Position numbers and translations under genes: made by a program. 48,431 nt of DNA from JALZEG01 sp046263255 (GTDB lineage: Bacteria; Actinomycetota; CADDZG01; WHSQ01), in contig JBHELD010000022.1 of the NCBI GenBank assembly GCA_046263255.1, positions 1-48,431 on the forward strand, given 5' to 3'. This document shows positions 40,768 to 48,353 of this stretch, in pieces. Under the pieces are notes generated by a model. It ran no database searches, was not told the DNA's origin, and saw nothing but the letters and a program-made list of their open reading frames with translations. Numbering within the stretch: position 1 is the stretch's first letter; each line of letters begins with the position of its first letter.

Positions 40768-41025
40768 TGGACCGTAGAGATCCTCTGCGTCGCGCTCAGC
40801 GTCTACTCGATCATCCTGGTCGCGCGGATCATCCTGTCGTGGGTCACCATGTTCTGGTCGCCGCCGCCGTCGCTGTCGCCCGCGATCAGGGTCGTCTACG
40901 ACCTGACCGAGCCGATCATGGGCTTCTTCCGCCGGTACATCCCGCCGGTCGGGGGACTCGATCTCTCGCCGATCTTCATATTCATCATCCTGGCGATCGT
41001 GCGGCGACAGCTCGGCTGCGGCTAG
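40768..41025 (+). CDS. yggT: YggT-family membrane protein with no clear start codon
   Basis: A frame of 85 codons ending TAG 41023-41025 encodes two membrane segments in the YggT arrangement: EILCVALSVYSIILVARIILSWV, then DLTEPIMGFFRRYIPPVGGLDLSPIFIFIILAIVRR. It lies in its standard place between sepF and divIVA, starting 7 bases after sepF. No ATG, GTG or TTG is in frame before the first membrane segment. A GTG at 40767 is out of frame by one base, next to a run of five Gs. Either a rare start is used or one base is in error. Start coordinate given is the first in-frame codon after sepF that looks YggT-like. Confidence 0.72.
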   Translation, partial: WTVEILCVALSVYSIILVARIILSWVTMFWSPPPSLSPAIRVVYDLTEPIMGFFRRYIPPVGGLDLSPIFIFIILAIVRRQLGCG

Positions 41026-41064
41026 CGCGGCCGGCAGAACCGCGTTTTCCCGGGGCTCTGATGC

Positions 41065-41070
41065 GATACT
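41065..41070 (+). promoter_or_regulatory. -10 hexamer GATACT, leaderless type, for divIVA
   Basis: GATACT lies 7 bases before the divIVA ATG and there is no Shine-Dalgarno site. It differs from TANNNT at its first base. Confidence 0.4.
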
Positions 41071-41077
41071 CCCCGTT

Positions 41078-41980
41078 ATGGACCTGACCGCCCGCGACAT
41101 CCACGAGAAGCAGTTCCACGATGCCTGGCGCGGCTACAACCAAGAGGAGGTCGACGACTTCCTCGACCGCATCGCCGAGGTCCTCGACCGCATCCAGCGC
41201 GAGAACGAGACGCTGCAGAAGCGCGTGAAGGAGCTCGACTCCGCGGTCTCCGCCAGCCGCGACACCGAGGAGATGCTGAAGAAGACGCTCGTGAGCGCGC
41301 AGCAGGCGGCGGAGGAGGCGATCGCGACCGCGAAGGAGAAGGCGAGCGAGCTGATCACCGAGGCGGAGGAGCGCGCTCGCCGCTCGATCGAGGAGGCCAC
41401 CGAACGGGTGCAGACGGCCGAGGCCGAGGCGCGTCGCCGAACGCTCGAAGCCGAGCGCGAGCACCAGGTGAAGCGGACGGCGCTCGATGCGAACATCGAG
41501 CGTCTCCAGGCTCTCGAGAACGAGCTGAAGGGACGGATAAAGGGGTTCCTCGAGCAGCAGGCGCAGATGCTCCAGGGCTTCGACGTCGCCGAGCTCTCCG
41601 CCGGCGGGGCCGGGGCCGGCGACGCGGCAGCTCCGCCGGCGACGGCGGCCGAACCCGGCGCGGCGGAGCCGGAGCGGGCTGCATCCTCCGCGATGTCCTC
41701 CGAGAGCTCCGAGGGGAAGGGTGACGCCGCCGCGACGGCCGCGCCGGAAGGCGGGACGCGCGCGGCGGAAGAAGGCGGCACGGCCGAGGGCTCGCATTCG
41801 TCGCCCCCCGGGGAAGCGCCCGCGGCAGACGAGCCGGCGGCCGCGGCCCCCGACGCGGCTTCGAACGGCAACAACGCGGCCGAGGCGTCCGCCTCGGGCC
41901 AGACCGCGGGGGCGTCTGCGGGCGCGTCCGGTCCCGCGCGGCGCGGCGTGAGAGGCCTCTTCTGGAGGGACGAGGGCTAG
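41078..41980 (+). CDS. divIVA: DivIVA/Wag31-family polar and septal organiser
   Basis: A 300-residue coiled-coil protein. The membrane-binding N-terminus has LTARDIHEKQFHDAWRGYNQEEVDDFLD (residues 3-30), which holds the conserved DivIVA blocks. A long coiled coil runs to about residue 168. The region 174-285 is low-complexity Ala/Gly/Glu/Pro sequence, and the last residues GVRGLFWRDEG form a conserved-looking end. Actinobacterial DivIVA marks poles and recruits wall synthesis. The ATG is 7 bases after GATACT. The sequence of the tail makes its exact length doubtful in evolution, not in the assembly. Confidence 0.9.
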   Translation: MDLTARDIHEKQFHDAWRGYNQEEVDDFLDRIAEVLDRIQRENETLQKRVKELDSAVSASRDTEEMLKKTLVSAQQAAEEAIATAKEKASELITEAEERARRSIEEATERVQTAEAEARRRTLEAEREHQVKRTALDANIERLQALENELKGRIKGFLEQQAQMLQGFDVAELSAGGAGAGDAAAPPATAAEPGAAEPERAASSAMSSESSEGKGDAAATAAPEGGTRAAEEGGTAEGSHSSPPGEAPAADEPAAAAPDAASNGNNAAEASASGQTAGASAGASGPARRGVRGLFWRDEG

Positions 41981-41983
41981 AGC

Positions 41984-42166
41984 GTGTCACTCCTCGTCGG
42001 GGGCGCGGCGTTGCTCGCCGTCGGCGCCGCGGTTGCGCTCGTCCTCGGGTGGGCGACCGACGACGCGGCCCTCGCGTGGGCGTCGGTGGTCTGCAGCGGC
42101 GTGGCCGGCGCGCTGCTCTTCGCGGCCTCGCGGGCTGCGGGACGCGACGGCCCCCCGAGCGGATGA
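41984..42166 (+). CDS. 60-residue two-pass membrane protein, unrecognised
   Basis: GTG 41984 starts 3 bases after divIVA, so the pair is probably co-translated. Two hydrophobic segments, at about residues 2-21 (SLLVGGAALLAVGAAVALVL) and 28-48 (LAWASVVCSGVAGALLFAAS), are separated by a short GWATDDAA loop and followed by a polar tail ending DGPPSG. There is no family match I recognise. Similar tiny membrane proteins next to divIVA are known in actinobacteria, but their role is unknown to me. Confidence 0.6.
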   Translation: MSLLVGGAALLAVGAAVALVLGWATDDAALAWASVVCSGVAGALLFAASRAAGRDGPPSG

Positions 42167-42256
42167 CACGTGCGTGACTTGCTTATTGGCGGGGCCGCGT
42201 CGCCTCCCTCACACTCCTGGGAGGGCCCGCCATCTATCCGAAGGACGCCAGCCTAC

Positions 42257-42637
42257 GTGAGACCCGTCAACGTGCTGATCGCCGACGACGACGAGAGCAT
42301 CCGGAGCTTCCTGCGCGTCGCCCTGCGCCACGAGGCCGGGGTCGGCGAGGTTCGCGAGGCCGTCAACGGCTCGGACGCCGTGAGGATCTGTCGCGAGTGG
42401 GCCCCGGACGTCGTGCTGCTCGACTACTGGATGCCGGTCCTGGACGGCGGACGAGCCGCCCGCGCCATCCGGGCGGACAACCCCAACGTACGCATCGTCG
42501 CGTTCTCGGGCGTCCTGCAGGGAACGCCGGAGTGGGCCGACCACTCGTTCCTGAAGGGCGAGCCGCCCGACCTCGAGCTCGTCGTCAGGCTCGCGCAGGC
42601 GGGTCTAGCCGGCCTTCCGGAGGCCGACGCGGGCTGA
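42257..42637 (+). CDS. Single-domain response regulator (receiver domain only)
   Basis: A 126-residue CheY-like protein. Acidic pocket residues are D9-D11 (IADDDES), the phospho-accepting Asp56 is in VVLLDYWMP, Ser84 is in AFSG and Lys100 in FLKG. There is no output domain, so it would act by protein contact. GTG 42257 is chosen because it begins the receiver fold; the frame is open further back to 42170. No histidine kinase is in the window. Its last 33 bases overlap the convergent ileS. Confidence 0.82.
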   Translation: MRPVNVLIADDDESIRSFLRVALRHEAGVGEVREAVNGSDAVRICREWAPDVVLLDYWMPVLDGGRAARAIRADNPNVRIVAFSGVLQGTPEWADHSFLKGEPPDLELVVRLAQAGLAGLPEADAG

Positions 42638-45600
42638 TCCCGCGTCCAGCGTCACGTCGTCGGCGGCGGCGCCGGCGGGGGCGTCCCCGCTCGTCGTCGA
42701 CGTCGCCAGAACCTCCCTAGCGATCAAGTCCCGGTGCCGCTCGAGCGCGGCGGCGACGTCTTGCTCGTCCGACGAGAGCCACAGCTCGATGCGGTCCTCG
42801 ACGGCGAGCCCGCTCGACTTCCGCAGGTCCTGCACCGCGCGGATCACCTCGCGCGCCACACCCTCGGCTGCGAGCTCGGGCGTCACGTTCAGGTCGAGCG
42901 CCACGCCGTAGTGCGCCTCCTGCGCGAGCGAGAACCCCTTCCGGCCGGACACGCGCACGTCCAGCTCGTCGCGCGTGAGCGAGACGGTCTCGCCGTCCAC
43001 CTCGATCGTCGCCGCACCCTCGGCTTCGAGCGCGGCGACGAGCGCGTGCGCGTCCGCCTGCGCGAGCGCGGCCGCGACGTCCCGCACGCGCGCGCCGAAC
43101 CGGGGGCCGAGCGCCTTGAAGCTCGGCTTGATCGTGTACGAGACGAGCTCGCCCAGCCCCCGGGCCACCTCGATCGCGCGCACGTTCAGCTCCTCCGCGA
43201 GCAGCTCCTCCAGGCCCGCCAGGTCGTCGACCTCGGCGCGGGGGAGCACCACGACCGCCTTCGCGAGCGGCTGCCTCACGCGCATCTTCGCCTCCGTCCG
43301 GGCCGACCGTCCGAGAGTGACCAGCCGGCGGACGAGCTGCATCCTGCGGCGAAGGTCGTCGTCGGCGCGGAACCCGTCGGGTTCCGGCCAGTCCTCCAGG
43401 TGGACCGAGTCGCGCCCGGTCAGGTTCGTGAAGATCTCGTCGGCGACGAACGGCGTGTAGGGAGCCGTCAGCTTCGCGACCGTGACGAGGCACTCCCACA
43501 GCGTCAGGAACGCAACGCGGGTGTCCTCGTCGGATGCCGAGCGCCAGAAGCGGCGGCGGCTCCTGCGGACGTACCAGTTCGAGAGGTCGTCGACGAACCG
43601 GTCGAGGCGCCGGCCGCCGCGCGTGGCGTCGAAGCCCTCCAGTGAGTCGGTGACCTCCCGGACGGTGTGGTCGAGCTCGGCGAGGATCCAGCGGTCGATC
43701 TCGGGTCTCTCCGATACGGCGACGTCCAGCGCGGACGGGTCGAACCCCTCGAGCGAGGCGTACGTCACCCAGAACGAATACGTGTTCCAGAGCGTCAGCA
43801 GGTACTTGCGCAGGCTCTCCTCGATGATCTCGACCGACACGCGCCGCGCCGACCACGGCGATCCCGCCGTGAGGAGGTACCAGCGCAGCGCGTCGGCGCC
43901 CTGCGCGTCGAGCACGACCCACGGGTCGATGACGTTGCCGAGCGACTTGGACATCTTGCGGCCCTGCGCGTCGACGATGTGGCCCAGGCAGACGACGTTG
44001 CGGTACGAGTTGATCCCGCGCACCAGCGTCGCCACGGCGAGGAGCGAGTAGAACCACCCGCGCGTCTGGTCGATCGCCTCCGAGATGAAGTCCGCGGGGA
44101 AGCGGGTCTCGAAGACGTCCTCGTTCTCGAAGGGGTAGTGCCACTGCCCGAACGGCATCGAGCCGGAGTCGAACCACGCGTCGATGACGCTCTTCACCCT
44201 CGCGGCGCGGTCGCCGCATTCCGGGCACGTGATCGCGACCTCGTCGACGTACGGCCGGTGGGGATCGAGGTCCGACAGGTCCCGCCCCGCGAGCTCCCCG
44301 AGCTCCGCCAGCGACCCGACGCACGTCGCGTGGCCGGCGTCGCACCGCCACACGGGAAGCGGCGTGCCCCAGTAGCGGTCGCGGGACAGCGACCAGTCGA
44401 CGTTGTTCGCGAGCCAGTCGCCGAAGCGACCGTGCTTGATCGTCGGCGGCTGCCAGTTCGTGTCCTCGTTCGACGCCTGGAGCTCGGCGCGGATCTGGGA
44501 CGTCCGGACGTACCAGTCCTTGCGCGGGTAGTAGAGAAGGGGCGTTCCGCAGCGCCAGCAATGCGGGTAGGCGTGCTCGAAGTCCTCCGCCCTCAACAGC
44601 AGCCCGCGCGCGTCGAGGTCTTCGACGATGCGCGGGTCCGCGTCCTTCACCCATAGCCCCGCAAAGCGTCCGCCGCCCGGCACGACCTTGCCCGAAGGGT
44701 CGATCATCCCGGTGACCGGGAGCCGGTCGCGCTTCGCGACCTCCATGTCCTCCTCGCCGTACGGAGCGAGGTGGACGATCCCCGTCCCGTCCTCCGTAGT
44801 GACGAAGTCGCCCGGCCGGATCTTGTGCCCGGTGGCACCGCTCTCGACGAAGTCGAACGGCGGAACGTAGCCGCGGCCCACCAGGTCTCCGCCGCCGATC
44901 TCCTCGAGGACCTCGGCCCCCTCGCCGATCAGCGCGTCGACGCGGTCCTTCGCGAGGATCAGCGTCGAGCCGTCCCGTCCGGGGTCGGCGACGCGGACGT
45001 ACGTGATGCCGGGCCCGACGGCGGCGGCCATGTTCGACAGGAGCGTCCACGGCGTCGTCGTCCAGACGAGCAACGCCGAGACCGGATCGCCCGCCAGCGG
45101 GAAGCGCACGTAGACCGACGGGTCGACGACCGTCTGGTAGGCGCCCGTCTGGTGCTGCTCGTGCGAGGACAGCGCGGTCTCGCAGCGCGGGCAGTAGGGA
45201 ACGACCTTGAAGTCCTCCTCCAACAGACCCTTGTCCCAGATCTGCTTCAGGATCCACCAGACCGTCTCGACGTAGTCCCGGGACATCGTCCAGTAGGCGT
45301 TGTCCTGGTCGACCCAGTAACCGATGCGCTCCGTCAGCCTCTCGTGGTCGTCGACGTAGCGCTGGACCGACTCGCGGCAGAGCCGGGTGAACTCCTCGAT
45401 GCCGACCTTCTCCTCGATCTCGCGCTTCTGCTTGATGCCCAGCTCCTTCTCCACCTCGATCTCGACCGGGAGGCCGTGGCAGTCCCACCCCGCCTTGCGG
45501 TGGACGTGGTGGCCGCGCATGGCCTGGAACCGGCAGAACACGTCCTTGAACGCGCGGGGCTCGACGTGGTGGATGCCCGGCTTGTTGTTCGCCGTCGGCG

Positions 45601-45751
45601 GGCCGTCGTAGAAGACCCACTCGCGGTCTCCCGCGCGGATCTCGAGCGACCGCGCGAAGACGTCCTTCTTCCGCCACCGGTCGATGACGGAGGTCTCCAT
45701 GTCCGGCCACGACACGTGCGGGTCGACGGGCCGGTAAAGCGGCTGGGGCAT
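42605..45751 (-). CDS. ileS: Isoleucyl-tRNA synthetase
   Basis: A 1,048-residue class I synthetase. The HIGH-type motif is in PPTANNKPGIHHVEP (HHVE at 61-64) and KMSKS is at 599-603. WDCHGLPVEIEVEKELGI, the editing domain (WTTTPWTL), and a long C-terminal region place it in the IleRS type 2 group, which in other bacteria can resist mupirocin. It ends with GLRKAG. ATG 45751 is 6 bases after TAACCT on its strand. Charging of tRNA-Ile needs no neighbour here; it converges on the receiver gene. Confidence 0.95.
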   Translation of the reverse strand: MPQPLYRPVDPHVSWPDMETSVIDRWRKKDVFARSLEIRAGDREWVFYDGPPTANNKPGIHHVEPRAFKDVFCRFQAMRGHHVHRKAGWDCHGLPVEIEVEKELGIKQKREIEEKVGIEEFTRLCRESVQRYVDDHERLTERIGYWVDQDNAYWTMSRDYVETVWWILKQIWDKGLLEEDFKVVPYCPRCETALSSHEQHQTGAYQTVVDPSVYVRFPLAGDPVSALLVWTTTPWTLLSNMAAAVGPGITYVRVADPGRDGSTLILAKDRVDALIGEGAEVLEEIGGGDLVGRGYVPPFDFVESGATGHKIRPGDFVTTEDGTGIVHLAPYGEEDMEVAKRDRLPVTGMIDPSGKVVPGGGRFAGLWVKDADPRIVEDLDARGLLLRAEDFEHAYPHCWRCGTPLLYYPRKDWYVRTSQIRAELQASNEDTNWQPPTIKHGRFGDWLANNVDWSLSRDRYWGTPLPVWRCDAGHATCVGSLAELGELAGRDLSDLDPHRPYVDEVAITCPECGDRAARVKSVIDAWFDSGSMPFGQWHYPFENEDVFETRFPADFISEAIDQTRGWFYSLLAVATLVRGINSYRNVVCLGHIVDAQGRKMSKSLGNVIDPWVVLDAQGADALRWYLLTAGSPWSARRVSVEIIEESLRKYLLTLWNTYSFWVTYASLEGFDPSALDVAVSERPEIDRWILAELDHTVREVTDSLEGFDATRGGRRLDRFVDDLSNWYVRRSRRRFWRSASDEDTRVAFLTLWECLVTVAKLTAPYTPFVADEIFTNLTGRDSVHLEDWPEPDGFRADDDLRRRMQLVRRLVTLGRSARTEAKMRVRQPLAKAVVVLPRAEVDDLAGLEELLAEELNVRAIEVARGLGELVSYTIKPSFKALGPRFGARVRDVAAALAQADAHALVAALEAEGAATIEVDGETVSLTRDELDVRVSGRKGFSLAQEAHYGVALDLNVTPELAAEGVAREVIRAVQDLRKSSGLAVEDRIELWLSSDEQDVAAALERHRDLIAREVLATSTTSGDAPAGAAADDVTLDAGSARVGLRKAG

Positions 45752-45757
45752 GCGATC

Positions 45758-45763
45758 AGGTTA
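45758..45763 (-). promoter_or_regulatory. -10 hexamer TAACCT, leaderless type, for ileS
   Basis: On the minus strand TAACCT precedes the ileS ATG by 6 bases. This leaves no room for a T-box leader, which often precedes ileS in other actinobacteria. Confidence 0.45.
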
Positions 45764-45902
45764 GCCTGACCGCGCCTGCCCCTCCCTCCTTGCATCCGTC
45801 GCGCGGACGTCGCGGTCGTGCCCGGACACGGCAGCCGTCGGCAAGAGGATCGCGCTGCGCGGGATCGCCCCGAAGACGTGGCTACTAGGTTGGGGGTTGT
45901 GC

Positions 45903-45908
45903 TATCGT
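45903..45908 (+). promoter_or_regulatory. -10 hexamer TATCGT, leaderless type, for the dksA/traR gene
   Basis: TATCGT stands 9 bases before ATG 45918, without a ribosome site. The same hexamer precedes the thioesterase start by 7 bases. Confidence 0.5.
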
Positions 45909-45917
45909 CCCGCGCCC

Positions 45918-46787
45918 ATGAGCCCGGCCAAGAAGCCCGCTAGAAGAGAGGCGGCTCGCTCGAAGGGCACCGGTCCCAAGGCCTCTGCTGGGGGAGCGCG
46001 CGCCGGCAAGACGACGGCGAAGAAGACCACGGCGGGCAAGTCCACCCCCAAGCCGGCCCGCGCGCAGACCGTGAAGAAGGCGGCGACCTCGGCGAAGAAG
46101 ACGGTGTCTAAGGCCGCGTCCGCGGCGAAGAAAGCGGTCGTGAAGAGGACGCCTGCGACGCCGAAGAAGGCGGCTGCAAAGAAGGCTCCGGCGAAGAGGA
46201 CGGTCGCGAAGAAGCCGGTCGCCGGTAAGACGACGGCGAAGAAGCCGGTCGCCGGGAAGACCACGTCGAAGAAGACCGGGGTCCAGGCGCCGCCACCGCG
46301 CAAGTCGGCGGCGAAAAAGGCCGCCCCCGCCGCTGCGGGGAGATCCGCGGCTCCGGCCGGGACGGCCGCGGCGCGGCCCGCGGCTCGCCCGGCTCCACCG
46401 GCGCGGGCGCCGCGGCCGGCGAAGCTCGACGCGAAGCAGCTCGCGTCGATTCGCGACCGCCTGCTCGAGGAAAGGGCCGACCTCGAGCGGCAGCAGAGCG
46501 AGCTGGACGCCGAGGGAACCCAGTCGGAGTCCATGGCCGAGATGGGGCTCGACGACGACTTCGCCGACGCCGGGACCGCGACGTTCGACCGCGAGCGCGA
46601 TCTCTCGATCCGCAACAACATCACCGACCTCATCGATCAGATCACACGGGCAGTCGCCCGCATCGACGACGGGACGTACGGCACGTGCGAGCGCTGCGGG
46701 AGACCGATCGACGCGGCGCGCCTGAAGGCCCTCCCGCACGCGCTCCTCTGCCTCGACTGCAAGCGCCGCGAAGAACGCGGACGCTAG
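45918..46787 (+). CDS. DksA/TraR-type zinc-finger protein with histone H1-like N-terminal tail
   Basis: A 289-residue protein in two parts. Residues 1-180 are almost only Lys, Ala, Pro, Thr and Val, with AKKAP, AKKPVAGK and similar units like a histone H1 tail. From about residue 170 the DksA/TraR part begins: a coiled coil (LDAKQLASIRDRLLEERADLE), the acidic tip DDDFADAG, then FDRERDLSI and a zinc finger with CERC and CLDC (17 residues between the pairs). The C-terminal part resembles YteA-type regulators. The tail could bind DNA or RNA. lspA follows 7 bases after the stop. Confidence 0.85.
   Translation: MSPAKKPARREAARSKGTGPKASAGGARAGKTTAKKTTAGKSTPKPARAQTVKKAATSAKKTVSKAASAAKKAVVKRTPATPKKAAAKKAPAKRTVAKKPVAGKTTAKKPVAGKTTSKKTGVQAPPPRKSAAKKAAPAAAGRSAAPAGTAAARPAARPAPPARAPRPAKLDAKQLASIRDRLLEERADLERQQSELDAEGTQSESMAEMGLDDDFADAGTATFDRERDLSIRNNITDLIDQITRAVARIDDGTYGTCERCGRPIDAARLKALPHALLCLDCKRREERGR
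46206..46265 (+). repeat. Tandem 30-bp repeat encoding AKKPVAGKTT
   Basis: Two adjacent 30-base units (46206-46235 and 46236-46265) differ at two bases and encode AKKPVAGKTT twice in the lysine-rich tail of the DksA/TraR protein. The length of this tail may vary by slippage. Confidence 0.65.
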
Positions 46788-46794
46788 ACCGTCC

Positions 46795-47280
46795 GTGCGC
46801 GGCTATCGCCTTCTCGGCGTCGTCGCCGCGCTCGTGGTCGGCGTGGACCAGGCGACCAAGACCCTCGCGCTCGAGACGCTGTCGGACGGGGGTGTCGACC
46901 TCCTCGGCGGCTTCGTCACGCTCCGGATCACGATCAACTCGGGCGGCGCGTTCGGCGTGCTGCAGGGCGTCCCCGGCTTCTTCCTCGTCGCCACCGTCGG
47001 CATCATCGTCGCGATCCTCGTGTGGGCCCGCAGCGTCGAGCAGCGGTGGTGGTTGACGGCGCTCGGCCTGGTGCTCGGCGGCGGGACCGGCAACGTCGTC
47101 GACCGCGTCGTGCGCGACCACGGCGGCGTCGTCGACTTCGTGGACCTCCACTGGTGGCCGGTCTTCAACGTCGCCGACGCGGCGATCGTGACGGGGGTGG
47201 GGCTGTTGCTGCTCCTCGGCGCGAGGAGCGACGACTCCGGCGAGCGCGCGTCGCCCGGGGAAAGCTCGGTCTCGGGGTGA
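46795..47280 (+). CDS. lspA: Lipoprotein signal peptidase LspA
   Basis: A 161-residue membrane aspartyl protease that cleaves lipoprotein signal peptides. Four membrane segments are visible. The catalytic aspartates are D103 in GGTGNVVDRV and D128 in VFNVADAAI, and the N-terminal block is VVGVDQATKTLALETL. GTG 46795 starts 7 bases after the dksA/traR stop. It overlaps rluD by GTGA, a common order (traR-lspA-rluD) in many bacteria. Substrates in this window include the peptide-binding lipoprotein. Confidence 0.94.
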   Translation: MRGYRLLGVVAALVVGVDQATKTLALETLSDGGVDLLGGFVTLRITINSGGAFGVLQGVPGFFLVATVGIIVAILVWARSVEQRWWLTALGLVLGGGTGNVVDRVVRDHGGVVDFVDLHWWPVFNVADAAIVTGVGLLLLLGARSDDSGERASPGESSVSG

Positions 47281-48209
47281 GGCGCGTCGGCTTCACGGCG
47301 GGCGACGAGGAAGCGGGGGCACGGCTCGACGCCGTCGTCGCGCGGAAAGCCGCAGTCACGCGCGCGCTCGCGCAGGCGGCGATCAAAGGAGGGTCGGTGA
47401 CGGTCGACGGCAAGGCCGTGCGCCCGAGCTACCGGCTGGAGCCGGGCGACGCCGTGGCGGGCGAGGTGGGCGTCCCCACGGTCGAGCTGCCCGCGCCCGA
47501 GCACGTCGCCCTGACCCTCAGGTACGACGACGCGCGCGTCCTGGTCGTCTCGAAGCCGCCCGGGGTCGTGACGCACCCCGCGCGCGGCCACTCGTCGGGG
47601 ACGCTCGTCAACGCGCTGCTCGGTCTCGGGGGGCCCCTCGCAGGCGCGTCGTCGATCCGCCCCGGCATCGTCCACCGGCTCGACAAGGACACGTCCGGGC
47701 TGCTGCTGGTCGCGAAGGACGACGAGGCGCAGGCGTACCTCGTCGCGGCGTTGAGGGAGCGGCGGATCGAGCGGCGTTACCTGGCGCTGGTCCGCGGCTG
47801 CCCGCCCTCGGACTCGGGGACGATCGAGGCCCCCATCGGCCGCCACCCGGTGAAGCGCCGCCGGTTCGCCGTGATCGCGGGCGGGCGGCCGTCGGTGACG
47901 CACTACGCCGTACGGGCCGCGGCGGACCGCCTCTCGCTGCTGGACCTCAAGCTCGAGACCGGCCGGACCCACCAGATCCGGGTCCATCTCGCGCACCTCG
48001 CGCACCCCGTCCTGGGCGACCGGGTCTACGGAGGGGTATCGGAGCTTTCGCGGGACCTGGGCCTCACGCGCCCCTTCCTCCACGCCTGCTCGCTCCGCTT
48101 CCCGCACCCCGACGACGGGCGGGAGATCCACGTCGAGGACGAGCTGCCCGAGGACCTGAGACGGGCGCTGGGGGCCGCGGGACTCGTTTTCCACAGGGCT
48201 CAGGGCTGA
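47277..48209 (+). CDS. rluD: Large-subunit rRNA pseudouridine synthase, RluD family
   Basis: A 310-residue pseudouridine synthase. An S4-like RNA-binding region (about residues 16-70, with AIKGGSVTVDGKAVRPSYRLEPGD) precedes the catalytic domain, where HRLDKDTSGLL holds the catalytic D136. GRTHQIRVHLAHLAHPVLGDRVYGG and PFLHACSLRFPHP complete the pattern. GTG 47277 overlaps the lspA stop. The exact uridines modified are not predictable beyond the family; rluD is the usual name in this context. Confidence 0.92.
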   Translation: MRRVGFTAGDEEAGARLDAVVARKAAVTRALAQAAIKGGSVTVDGKAVRPSYRLEPGDAVAGEVGVPTVELPAPEHVALTLRYDDARVLVVSKPPGVVTHPARGHSSGTLVNALLGLGGPLAGASSIRPGIVHRLDKDTSGLLLVAKDDEAQAYLVAALRERRIERRYLALVRGCPPSDSGTIEAPIGRHPVKRRRFAVIAGGRPSVTHYAVRAAADRLSLLDLKLETGRTHQIRVHLAHLAHPVLGDRVYGGVSELSRDLGLTRPFLHACSLRFPHPDDGREIHVEDELPEDLRRALGAAGLVFHRAQG

Positions 48210-48302
48210 ACCAACAGAATCCCGGCGGACTTACGCCCAACAGCACGTCTCGGCCACGCTTCAACCGCGCCCGGATGCTTCCGCGCGCTCCCGCACCTGG
48301 AC

Positions 48303-48308
48303 TAAACT
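48303..48308 (+). promoter_or_regulatory. Possible -10 hexamer TAAACT for dnaE1
   Basis: TAAACT lies 45 bases before the GTG of dnaE1 and gives a leadered transcript. No clear -35 is seen. The gap 48210-48353 holds no ORF. Confidence 0.35.
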
Positions 48309-48353
48309 ACGACTTTGTAATTCGTCGGCGTCGGGCTCCCGGGGGGCACGTCT

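Noticed and set aside
40767..41087. A 106-codon frame starting GTG 40767
   Set aside because: It is off by one base from the YggT-like frame, is rich in Arg/His/Pro and has no membrane segments; the YggT frame is the real coding one.
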